Made by a program: the position numbers and the translations under genes. A stretch of 64,000 bases of DNA from Gemmatimonadota bacterium (GTDB lineage Bacteria; Gemmatimonadota; Gemmatimonadetes; Gemmatimonadales; GWC2-71-9). Positions 16,084-23,847 of this stretch are shown here, in pieces. The notes beneath the pieces are model-generated. The model saw nothing but the letters and a program-made list of their open reading frames with translations. It made no database searches and was not told where the DNA came from. The stretch spans positions 2,448,895 through 2,512,894 of the forward strand of contig CP070716.1 in the NCBI GenBank assembly GCA_020350425.1, written 5' to 3'. Position 1 is the first letter of the stretch, and each line of letters begins with the position of its first letter.

Positions 16084-16920
16084 CTAGGGGAGCACCGATT
16101 GTCGCACAGTGGTCTCGAGGCTGAGTCGGCCTCGCTCGGGCACGCTGACCACCACCTGCAGCCGCACCGCTGCGGCGACCCAACCCCGCCATCCCGTCGA
16201 CCAGACGAGCGTGCCCATCGTCGCTCCGGCGAACTGATGGGTGCTCCCGTCCTCCCGCCTGAGAGTGGTGGGTGTGAGGGCTCCGCTGTAGCGGATGTAC
16301 GCCAACGTGTCCTGGTCGCGGGCGGTCAGCGAATCGAGCCTGAAGTCCATCTCCATCCCCAAGAGCGCCGACGGCGCCTCCACCGGGGCGTGCCCGACAA
16401 GCTCTCCGAGCTGGAACTCGAGCCGCGAGCTCCAGTACTGCCCCTGACGGAGCCAGCCACCCGGGAGCTCCATCCCCGGCGCCCCGGTCAGCAAGTGCAA
16501 GAGCATCCCCGAGCCGGGGCGATCACCGCCGGCGGTCGCTTCCACCACTCGCATGCGCGAGTCCAGGCTCACTTGGAGCCACAGGCTGTCGAGCGCGGTC
16601 ACCTCGTACTCGCGCCACGACTCGTCACCCTCCCGCATGCGTGCGCGAAGCGAGTCGTACGCCAGGTGCACGATCAGCGCTCCATCCGGACCGGGCAGCG
16701 CCACCTCCGTGACCCCCCCCAGGTCGGCCGCTTCCCGCGCCGGCCCCGCAGCCTCACCCGCCGCCCCGACACCGGTGATGCGTGTGTGGGACTGGAACAC
16801 GCGGTGCACCTTTACGCCGGCGACGGGGTGATACCGCAGCAACAGGCTGTCTTGTGCGGCGAGCCCAAGCGGGAAGGCCGTGAATGTCGCCAGCGCGACG
16901 AGGACGGGGCGCAGCATCAT
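16084..16920 (-). CDS. exported protein, paralogue of the 16917-17831 gene
   Basis: 278 residues with a signal peptide (LRPVLVALATFTAFPLGLAAQ). No enzyme motif is seen. Segments VKVHRVFQSHTRITG, DTLAYIRYSGALTP and GTLVWSTGWRGWVAAAVRLQ match corresponding parts of the gene immediately upstream, so the two are a tandem duplication. The beta-rich pattern resembles DUF6263-like periplasmic proteins; that name is a weak guess. The ATG at 16920 overlaps the previous stop (ATGA). It sits between herA and sbcD, an unexpected place for a secreted protein. Confidence 0.7.
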   Translation of the reverse strand: MMLRPVLVALATFTAFPLGLAAQDSLLLRYHPVAGVKVHRVFQSHTRITGVGAAGEAAGPAREAADLGGVTEVALPGPDGALIVHLAYDSLRARMREGDESWREYEVTALDSLWLQVSLDSRMRVVEATAGGDRPGSGMLLHLLTGAPGMELPGGWLRQGQYWSSRLEFQLGELVGHAPVEAPSALLGMEMDFRLDSLTARDQDTLAYIRYSGALTPTTLRREDGSTHQFAGATMGTLVWSTGWRGWVAAAVRLQVVVSVPERGRLSLETTVRQSVLP

Positions 16921-17831
16921 GGACGCACCTGGAAGCGAGTGGAGTGGTCCATGCTCAGGGTGACTTCCACGATCGTCTGCTCCATCTCCTCCGAGCGCTC
17001 CATGGTGAGCGTCGAACGGGTCCGCAGCGCGCCCGATACGAAGGCGTTCCACCCGGTCGACCAGATGAAGCTTCCGCCAAACGCTCCCGTGATTCCCACG
17101 AGCGACGCGCTCATTGCCTCGCCCTCGGCAGCAGCCTCGGGAAGAAAGCTCCCCTGGACCCGGAGATACGCGAGCGTGTCCGTGGGACGCGCGACCACGC
17201 TGTCGAGCGTGATCGTGGACCGGGCCAGCACTTCCGGCTCTACCGGCATGCCCTCCAGCACTCCCTCACCCTCGAGCCCCAGCGGACGCGTCAACGCGAC
17301 CACAATGTCGGCAGCCCAGGTGTCGCCTTCGGCCACCGGACCCTCCGGCAGGGAGAACTCCAGCCCCGACGCGAAGGCGCGGTAGTGCTGCAGCTCGCGA
17401 TTCGTGAGCGAATCACCCTCCAGCACCTCGACATCGGTGACACGCAACCGGTCGTCCACGACGACCCGGGCAGTGGAGCTGCGCGCTCGCTCGTCGCCGA
17501 GATCGCGCCACGGCCCGCCTGGCACGCGCGACCGCGCCCGGGTCGAGTCGTGCGAGATCCGCAGCACCGAGCTGGTGATGCGCGTCCCAACCACGCTGGT
17601 GGTGTAGCTGTGCAAGGTGGTGGCCTCGACGGTGATGCTGTCGAGGGCCGGCACGCCAGGCGCGCCCTCGCGAATCGTGCTCGTCACCTCCGACCACCAG
17701 AGCGTGTGAAGCCTCGTGCGCGGCTGCGGCTGGTGCCGCAACAAAATCGACTGCTGGGCGGAGACGGCCTGGGGCAGCCCCATGAGGGCGACACACGCCA
17801 GGGCGCCGAGCAAGGTCGTCCTACGTCGCAT
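16917..17831 (-). CDS. exported protein, first of a tandem pair
   Basis: 304 residues with a signal peptide (RRRTTLLGALACVALMGLPQAVSAQ). It is beta-rich and without recognisable catalytic residues. It shares LLRHQPQPRTRLHTLWWSE, DTLAYLRVQGSFLP and GSFIWSTGWNAFVSGALRTR with its downstream paralogue. The ATG at 17831 follows GGTGGAGG and lies 11 bp inside the end of the HerA-like gene, so expression is tied to the DNA-processing genes. Function unknown. Confidence 0.7.
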   Translation of the reverse strand: MRRRTTLLGALACVALMGLPQAVSAQQSILLRHQPQPRTRLHTLWWSEVTSTIREGAPGVPALDSITVEATTLHSYTTSVVGTRITSSVLRISHDSTRARSRVPGGPWRDLGDERARSSTARVVVDDRLRVTDVEVLEGDSLTNRELQHYRAFASGLEFSLPEGPVAEGDTWAADIVVALTRPLGLEGEGVLEGMPVEPEVLARSTITLDSVVARPTDTLAYLRVQGSFLPEAAAEGEAMSASLVGITGAFGGSFIWSTGWNAFVSGALRTRSTLTMERSEEMEQTIVEVTLSMDHSTRFQVRP

Positions 17832-19767
17832 AGGGATCCTCCACCTGTCTGAGTGGTATGGTCGCACTACTACCTTCCCGGCGCACCTGCTCCCGTGCCA
17901 CGGTCCTCCCGAGGTTCGCCGTGAAGAACCCCACGACATCGTCGGGTCGGGCACGCTTGGTGGCGAGGAGCGCGCGCCGGACGTCCTCCTCCCGCCGCCC
18001 CGCCATGGAGTCCTTGATCCGTGCCGGGGACACGCGCCGATCGAGCGCCGCCAGCTGCCGCACGACGGCCTCCTCGAACGGCACATCGGCTGCCGGCGGA
18101 TAACGCCTCACGCCGGCGGGCCCGCTCATCACCGCCGGCCTCGGGAATCGCACGAACACCGGCTGCGTGAAGTGCGGGTGCCGCACCATGAGCTCCCCTT
18201 TTGGAAGCGTGGCCAGCTTGATCTTGGTCGCCGGCGACAGCACCTGATACCCGGGCGTCGCGAGCTCGTCCATGTCCATCCGGCCGAAGACCATGGTGCC
18301 CGCATTGCCCACGATCCGGCGGTGCACCTGCGAACGGAACTGCTGGGCCGCAAACAGCACCAAACCGAGATAGCGTCCCCGTTCCGAGATGTCCAGCAGC
18401 ATCTTGCGAACGTAGGTGTCGGGGCCGTCGGCCGGCGCGTACTTGTTGAGCTCGTCCACGAACACGACCACGTGCTCCACGCCCAGGTCACCCCGCTCGA
18501 GATGCTCCCGCAACATGGAGACAACCCGGGTGAACACCAGATCCTGCCCGAGCTGGTCCATGCCCGACACATCCAATACATACACCGCGCGGTCCTCGAA
18601 CGCTCCAAACGGGAGATCGTTCACCGAGCCGTCGTCGGTCACGAGCCCCCTGCAGCGGGTGGAGATGTTGATGAGGCGGTTCCGCACCTTGCGAATCGTA
18701 GCGATGTGATGCGTGCGCCAGACGTCGCTCCGGCCGGCCTGCTCCAGCCCATCGAAGATGCTGCGGAACAGTCGCTCCAGGTCAGCGAAGGAGCGCACAC
18801 GGTGCGTGCCACCCCAGTCGTCCCTGAACTCCTTCTCCACCACGCGATCCGCCAGGAAATCGAGGAACGCGTCGGCCTTCGCGTCGATGTCGTCGCGATT
18901 GAGCAGCACCTCGTGGTAGTTGAGGACCTCGCGCAGTCCCCAAACCAGGGGTTGTACCGACCCTACCAGTTCGGCGTGTGAGCGCAGCGTATTGAGATTC
19001 ACGCCGTCCGGCTTGAACGGGGCGAAGTACTGCACCCCGTCGAAGGGCCGTGGCTCGATCTCGAGCGCCGCGTACAGTTCCCGGTCGGCCTCCGTCAGCT
19101 CACCGGGCTGATCGAGGAAGCACAGGTCCGGCCCCTTCACGTTGAAGCACACGGCCGCCACGGAACCCTTGTGGCTCGGCAGCCGCTGGAAGATGCTCGC
19201 CAGCATGAACTCCACAGCGCTTGTCTTGGTGGCGAGGCCCGAGACGCCGCTGATGTTGAGGTGGGCCGATTCCGGGCCGAGTAGAAAATCCGCGTCCAGC
19301 GAGACCGGCGCCGTGAGCCCGCCAGCGCGGTACACGCCCACCGGGATTCCGGTGGGCTGCTCGCAACGCACGTACCCGTCCATGCGCAGCGCCATCTCCA
19401 CGTCTGCCTGCGATGCCAGGCGCACCTCGGCCAGCGGCACAGGCTGCACCGGCTCCTCGGGCTCGTGACGCAGGACAGCGGCCGTCCACAGCCGGACCTC
19501 GGTGCGCCGGGTGGGCGCCGGCACCCCGGACGGATCACCCTCTGCCGCGACCACCTCGTGGAGCGGCGTCGCCAGATCGGAGTACGCCCGGCCATCCACC
19601 ACCACCGCATACACCCGGCGGCCGCTGTCCGCGTCCACCCGCACGATGGCCCCGATCCCGAGGGTCGTATCGGTGGCGGTCCAGAAGTGGAACTGGTGCG
19701 GACCCGCCGGGAGCGCCTCGGTCGCGACCACCCGTCCGATCGTCTCGCCGTTCCCTCCGCGAATCAC
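17821..19767 (-). CDS. herA: HerA-like DNA-translocating ATPase
   Basis: 648 residues. The N-terminal beta-barrel (HAS-barrel-like, about 1-110, starting VIRGGNGETIGRVVATEALPAG) is followed by a FtsK/HerA-type ATPase domain. Walker B is clear (VVVFVDELNKYAP). The P-loop position reads SGVSGLATKTSAVEFML, in which the canonical GK[ST] is replaced by TKT, an unusual Walker A. Family knowledge: HerA hexamers translocate DNA and partner NurA nuclease in end resection. The GTG at 19767 overlaps the stop of the NurA-like gene (GTGA) and has GGAGG upstream. Assignment rests on Walker B, overall layout and the NurA-like neighbour. Confidence 0.82.
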   Translation of the reverse strand: MIRGGNGETIGRVVATEALPAGPHQFHFWTATDTTLGIGAIVRVDADSGRRVYAVVVDGRAYSDLATPLHEVVAAEGDPSGVPAPTRRTEVRLWTAAVLRHEPEEPVQPVPLAEVRLASQADVEMALRMDGYVRCEQPTGIPVGVYRAGGLTAPVSLDADFLLGPESAHLNISGVSGLATKTSAVEFMLASIFQRLPSHKGSVAAVCFNVKGPDLCFLDQPGELTEADRELYAALEIEPRPFDGVQYFAPFKPDGVNLNTLRSHAELVGSVQPLVWGLREVLNYHEVLLNRDDIDAKADAFLDFLADRVVEKEFRDDWGGTHRVRSFADLERLFRSIFDGLEQAGRSDVWRTHHIATIRKVRNRLINISTRCRGLVTDDGSVNDLPFGAFEDRAVYVLDVSGMDQLGQDLVFTRVVSMLREHLERGDLGVEHVVVFVDELNKYAPADGPDTYVRKMLLDISERGRYLGLVLFAAQQFRSQVHRRIVGNAGTMVFGRMDMDELATPGYQVLSPATKIKLATLPKGELMVRHPHFTQPVFVRFPRPAVMSGPAGVRRYPPAADVPFEEAVVRQLAALDRRVSPARIKDSMAGRREEDVRRALLATKRARPDDVVGFFTANLGRTVAREQVRREGSSATIPLRQVEDPYAT

Positions 19768-20561
19768 CACCAGCCTCCTACCTGTGCGCGCAAGAACGTC
19801 TCCACCTGCCGAATGGGATAGAGTAAGCGATCCCAGCGACCGTCCGGCGCGCTGAGTGGGGCGCGTTCCGCCAGCAGCCATCGGCTCACCGCCGTGGCCT
19901 CGGCCAACGCGGCGTCGGTCGCGGGACGCTCGATCCGCACCAGGCCGTGCAGGAGATCCCGGTCCTCCCACGACCAGAGTCGAAGATACCACGTGTAAAC
20001 GGAGCCGCGCCCCCCCACGCGGCGGGCGAACACGCTGCTGCGGTGCCCCTCCGGCAGCGTCACGGCAACCTCGAGGTCCGGGCCGTCGAGGAACTGCGTC
20101 TCGTGGCTCTTGATCAGGCCGAGCACCCGCGGAGCACTGCCCAGGAGGTGCGTCAGGCCCCCCAGCCCGCCGTCGACGACCAGCCAGCTGTCGGGCTCGG
20201 AGCGGAGCAGCGCCGTCGCGACGGCAACCTCGAGCTCCTCGCGCCGCCGCTCCACTGCTCTCGCCGCGAGCTGCACGTCCACGACGGGATGCGCACGCTC
20301 TCCCGCCTCGCAGTCGAGCAAGGGGATCCCGGTGTCGGCCAACGCCTGCCGCTGGCCGGGGCTGATCCGCTCCAAGGGGACAACAATCATCTCCTCGGCC
20401 TCGTGCTCGGCCAGCCGGAGTCGGTCTCCCTCGCGGCGCAGGGCGGCGGCCGCGACGTAGCCCCGCACCACCGGCACGAGCCCGAAGCGACCTTCCACGG
20501 CGTAGCGCTGGATACCGTCGAGGAATGCCGTCTGCTCGGGCGGGGGCGCCGGACCGCCCAC
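19764..20561 (-). CDS. nurA: NurA-like nuclease (true start probably upstream)
   Basis: The 265 residues from the GTG at 20561 show NurA-type segments in order: LDGIQRYAVEG near the N-terminus, a helical ARAVERRREELEVAVA, a second acidic motif VVDGGLGGL, GLIKSHETQFL, and the C-terminal WYLRLW, LLHGLVRIER and DRLLYPIRQVETFLRAQ. NurA is a 5'-3' nuclease that works with HerA. The frame stays open, with strongly GC-biased third positions, for another 50 or so codons upstream, where GGGAGGAG (20736-20729) precedes a possible CTG start at 20717. The GTG at 20561 has no ribosome site, so I believe the protein is longer. Confidence 0.7.
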   Translation of the reverse strand: MGGPAPPPEQTAFLDGIQRYAVEGRFGLVPVVRGYVAAAALRREGDRLRLAEHEAEEMIVVPLERISPGQRQALADTGIPLLDCEAGERAHPVVDVQLAARAVERRREELEVAVATALLRSEPDSWLVVDGGLGGLTHLLGSAPRVLGLIKSHETQFLDGPDLEVAVTLPEGHRSSVFARRVGGRGSVYTWYLRLWSWEDRDLLHGLVRIERPATDAALAEATAVSRWLLAERAPLSAPDGRWDRLLYPIRQVETFLRAQVGGWW

Positions 20562-20757
20562 GTCGATGGACCGAATCGCATCCCCTTCGACGTGGCTTGC
20601 CGAGCCGAACGGGGAGGCGACCGGCGGCGGAACGTGCGTGAGGGGCGAGCCGGCCCGCGTCGTCCCCCCGGCCTGGCGGAGGGCCCGGTGCAGGCGGTGG
20701 CGGACGGAATTGCTCAGGGCGACGGTGGCTCCTCCCGAGCTCGCCCAGCGAGCCGCT

Positions 20758-21282
20758 TCACCGGGTGCCCTCGCTCTCAGGGAACGGCGGCACGTCGAGA
20801 AGCCAGAACCCGGCGAGGTCGCCGTTCTGGTCGAACTCCACCATCAGGTGATCGGCCAGCGCCACGCACTCCCGGCCGCGGCCGGTCCCCACCCGGAGAT
20901 GCACCACCGACTCATCCGGGCTCCGCTCCACGCCGAGCGGGAGATCCACCTCCACCACGGCGATCCCCGGCTGCGACGGACGCGAGGGAACGACGAGCCG
21001 CCCCTGCTCGCCCGGCTGCGGCGGGGTGAGTCCCTCCACCGTATTGGCCGGCGGCCACACGACGATCTCGAGCGCGCGCAACACCCCGCCCTGAAAATCC
21101 AGCGTAATCACCGCGCCCTTGGCGTCCTCCAGCTCGATGGATCCCGTCAGCCCGCGCGCCGGCTTCGCCCCTTGCAGGACGCCCGAGAGAATCTCGGTCT
21201 CGGCATCCCACTGGAACTCGACGCGCGGCAGCTCGCCGACGATCGGCTCGATCTGCGCTCCGTAGCCCCGTACGCCCTTCAC
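20758..21282 (-). CDS. unknown protein between aminotransferase and nurA
   Basis: 174 residues, no signal peptide or membrane segment, beta-rich. I do not recognise the first part (VEFQWDAETEILSGVL, GSIELEDAKGAVITLDFQGGVLRALEIVVWP). The C-terminal VALADHLMVEFDQNGDLAGFWLLDVPPF has the look of a DUF2283-like strand pair, where a protein-derived property is read as 'value plus sign'. The GTG at 21282 overlaps the aminotransferase stop (GTGA) and follows GGAGGAG. Position in the herA-nurA-sbcDC operon makes an accessory role possible but unproven. Confidence 0.6.
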   Translation of the reverse strand: MKGVRGYGAQIEPIVGELPRVEFQWDAETEILSGVLQGAKPARGLTGSIELEDAKGAVITLDFQGGVLRALEIVVWPPANTVEGLTPPQPGEQGRLVVPSRPSQPGIAVVEVDLPLGVERSPDESVVHLRVGTGRGRECVALADHLMVEFDQNGDLAGFWLLDVPPFPESEGTR

Positions 21283-22490
21283 ATCTCCTCCTTGGTCTCC
21301 ACCGACCGCACGAAGTCCGTGATGCGTTTTAGCGCCTTGCGCAGCAACTTCTCGGAGGCGGCGTACGACAGGCGCACCCAGCGCCCATCCCCGAACGCCT
21401 CGCCCGGCACGAGCGCCACTCCTTGCTGCGCCAGCAGGCGCTCGCAGAACGCGGCGGCGCTCGCCAGCTTCCCGTCAAAGTACCCATCCACCCGAAAGAA
21501 GAGGTAGAACGCCCCAAGCGGCTCGACGAACTCCACGCCGGGGTGCTCCTTGCGGATGTGTGACACCACCAGATCGCGCCTCGAGCGGAACGTCTCCACC
21601 ATCCGGTGGACGTCCTCCTCCACGCGCTCATCGGCCAGGGCCGCCGCCGCTGCCCACTGCGCCGGCTGCGACGCCCCGCTGGTGACATGGGTCTGCAAGG
21701 CAGCCATCGCCTTGGCAACCTGCGGCGGCGCGACAGCGATCCCAATGCGCCACCCCGTCATGGCGTAGGCTTTCCCCACACCGGTCACCACCACGACCCG
21801 CTCCAGCAGTTCGTCGGGGAGGTCGTGCACCGACGGCGCGGGGCCGGAGCCGAAGTGGATGCGGCGGTACATCTCGTCCGAGATGACCCACAGCCGGCGC
21901 TCCGTGGCCCACTCGAGCAACGCCCGGAGCTCTGCCCGCGTGTACACCGCGCCGGTGGGGTTCACCGGCGAGCACAGGATCAGACCAGCCGCCCGGGCGT
22001 CGGCCGCGCGCTCCAACTGGTCCACGCCCACCTTCAAACTCCACTGCGGATCGCCCGGCACGAGCACCGGCTGCGCGCGCGCCAAGTGCACGAGCTGCGG
22101 GTAGGAGACCCAGGCAGGCGCCGGAATCAACACCGTGTCGCCGCCCTCGAACAGTGTGAAGCACGCGTTGAACAGCGCCTGCCGCGCCCCGGTGGACACC
22201 ACGACGTGGTCGGCGTTGATCGGCCGACCGCCCGAGAGCAACGAAAGATGGCGCGCGGCAGCCGCCCGCAGCTCCAGGATCCCGGCGTTGGGCGGATAGC
22301 GGGTCTTGCCCTGCTGGATCGCCTTGATGCCGGCTTCGGCGGGGATGCGCGGCGTCGCGAAGTCGGGCTCCCCCACCGAGAGGTCGATTACGTCCTCGCC
22401 GGCTGCCTGCCGGCGCAACGCTTCCTCCTTGATAGCGACGGTACGGGAGGCCTCGAGCTGGGCCACGTTGCGCGAGCGCCTGAACGCCAT
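21279..22490 (-). CDS. aspC: PLP-dependent class I aminotransferase
   Basis: 403 residues, fold-type I aminotransferase of the AspC/AlaT group. Visible: substrate-binding VGEPDFATP near residue 43, the conserved LCSPVNPTGAVYTRAEL, ISDEMYRRIHF, and the PLP lysine in VTGVGKAYAMTGWRIG. The residues before the lysine are GVG instead of the commoner SLS or SFSK, an unusual variant. The terminal arginine motif WVRLSYA is present. Aspartate or a related amino acid is the likely donor. The ATG overlaps the stop of the P1 peptidase (TGATG). Confidence 0.85.
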   Translation of the reverse strand: MAFRRSRNVAQLEASRTVAIKEEALRRQAAGEDVIDLSVGEPDFATPRIPAEAGIKAIQQGKTRYPPNAGILELRAAAARHLSLLSGGRPINADHVVVSTGARQALFNACFTLFEGGDTVLIPAPAWVSYPQLVHLARAQPVLVPGDPQWSLKVGVDQLERAADARAAGLILCSPVNPTGAVYTRAELRALLEWATERRLWVISDEMYRRIHFGSGPAPSVHDLPDELLERVVVVTGVGKAYAMTGWRIGIAVAPPQVAKAMAALQTHVTSGASQPAQWAAAAALADERVEEDVHRMVETFRSRRDLVVSHIRKEHPGVEFVEPLGAFYLFFRVDGYFDGKLASAAAFCERLLAQQGVALVPGEAFGDGRWVRLSYAASEKLLRKALKRITDFVRSVETKEEM

Positions 22491-23629
22491 CAGCGCACGA
22501 CCCCGTGGCGCCTGAGGATCTCGAGCGTGACGGTCAGCGGGAGCGCTTCGGCGGTGCCGCGATGGCCCGCGACGGTCGTGGCCAGGAACAGGGAGTTGTA
22601 GATCGCCTCTTCGGTCGCCTCGGCTACCGCCTGGAACAGGGGGCTCACCTCGTCGTTGACCAGCGGCGGCGTGGCGGCGAGCTCGGCAACCCTCACGGTG
22701 CTGAAGGCGATGACATAGTCGCCCGACCCGTTGGTCATCGCGGACCCCGTTCGCGCCAGTCCCGACAGCGCCCGCCGCGCCAACCGCTCCAGGTTGCGGT
22801 GGTCGAGCGGGGCGTCCGTGGCGACCACGATCATGATGGAGCCGTCGGCAGGATCCTCGACCGAGCCGGGGCCTTCCAGCCGCCCCCTCAGGTAGTGGCG
22901 GCCCAATTCCACGCCCACCGGCGCGCCCGCGATCGAGAGCACGCCACCGAAGTTGCTCTGCACCAGCACGCCGACCGTCCATCCTCCAAGATCGGCCGGG
23001 AGGCGGCGGCTGGCAGTGCCGATCCCTCCCTTCCAGCCGAACGCTCTCGTGCCCCGCCCCGCACCCACGCTCCCCTGGTCGACCGGCCCGGTCCTGGCGG
23101 CGTCGATCGCCCGCAGCACATGCCCCTCTGTGATGGGACGGAGCCGGATGTGATTGAGGTAGCCGTCGTTCGTCTCGCCCACCACAGCGTTGGCCGAGCG
23201 AACGTCCTCGTTGCCGGGGAGCGCGAGGAGATAGGTGAGCACCGCATCGGCCGCGCGCGGCACGCACAACGTGCACGTGAGCACGACCGGGCTTTCGAGT
23301 TCGCCCAACTCCTGTACCTGGGTGAACCCCACGAGCTTGCCGTACCCATTCCCCACCACCACGGCCGCCGGCACTCGCTCCCGAAACACGTTGCCGCCAT
23401 GTGGCAGCACGACGGTCACACCCGTATTGATGGAATCCCCGTCGGTGACGGTCACCTGTCCGACGCGCACCCCCTCCACGTCCGTGACGGCGTTGAGGGA
23501 ACCGGTCGGGAGCACACCGACCACGATCCCCAACTCCCGCGCGGAACGCCGTTCCTGCGCCTGCGATGGCCCGCTCAGGGCCATCGCGCCGGCGACCGTC
23601 AGCATTAGCGTCAGACGATTGGCAGCCAT
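22490..23629 (-). CDS. exported P1-family peptidase (DmpA/L-aminopeptidase D-esterase type)
   Basis: 379 residues with a signal peptide (residues 1-25, ending SGPSQAQ). The family (S58) self-cleaves before a nucleophilic serine. Here the probable cleavage serine lies in DPADGSIMIVVATDAPLDHRNLERLARRAL, and FGWKGGIGTASR provides the conserved oxyanion region. NAVTDVEGVRVGQVTV at the N-terminus is the family start. Acts on short peptides or D-amino acid amides in relatives. The ATG follows AGGAGG. First gene of the ten-gene minus-strand operon. Confidence 0.87.
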   Translation of the reverse strand: MAANRLTLMLTVAGAMALSGPSQAQERRSARELGIVVGVLPTGSLNAVTDVEGVRVGQVTVTDGDSINTGVTVVLPHGGNVFRERVPAAVVVGNGYGKLVGFTQVQELGELESPVVLTCTLCVPRAADAVLTYLLALPGNEDVRSANAVVGETNDGYLNHIRLRPITEGHVLRAIDAARTGPVDQGSVGAGRGTRAFGWKGGIGTASRRLPADLGGWTVGVLVQSNFGGVLSIAGAPVGVELGRHYLRGRLEGPGSVEDPADGSIMIVVATDAPLDHRNLERLARRALSGLARTGSAMTNGSGDYVIAFSTVRVAELAATPPLVNDEVSPLFQAVAEATEEAIYNSLFLATTVAGHRGTAEALPLTVTLEILRRHGVVR

Positions 23630-23646
23630 ACCGTGCCTCCTGGGCC

Positions 23647-23675
23647 AAGCTTCGCCCACCCACTCTCCGTGTCAA
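23647..23675 (-). promoter_or_regulatory. candidate promoter of the P1 peptidase-herA-nurA-sbcDC operon
   Basis: On the minus strand TTGACA (23675-23670) is followed after 17 bases by AAGCTT (23652-23647), 17 bp before the start codon of the first gene. The -35 is perfect; the -10 is poor. The dnaE promoter has TTGACA-N17-TAAGCT, so the same weak -10 may be real in this organism. Confidence 0.4.
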
Positions 23676-23847
23676 CGGACCGCATACCAATCGTCGTAGG
23701 CCTCACGCCTCCAACGGCTCGGCGGTTGGGGGGATCTCGGCAGTCCATCCACGGGCGGCGCGGCTCGCCGGCCGGAGGGTGCGCTCGCTTGCCCGGCGCT
23801 TCAGCGCAAACTACCATCATGTGTCTCTTTGACAATCGAGGGATCCC

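Noticed and set aside
22505..23608. Plus-strand open frame opposite the P1 peptidase
   Set aside because: The peptidase on the minus strand has a signal peptide, a good ribosome site and catalytic motifs.
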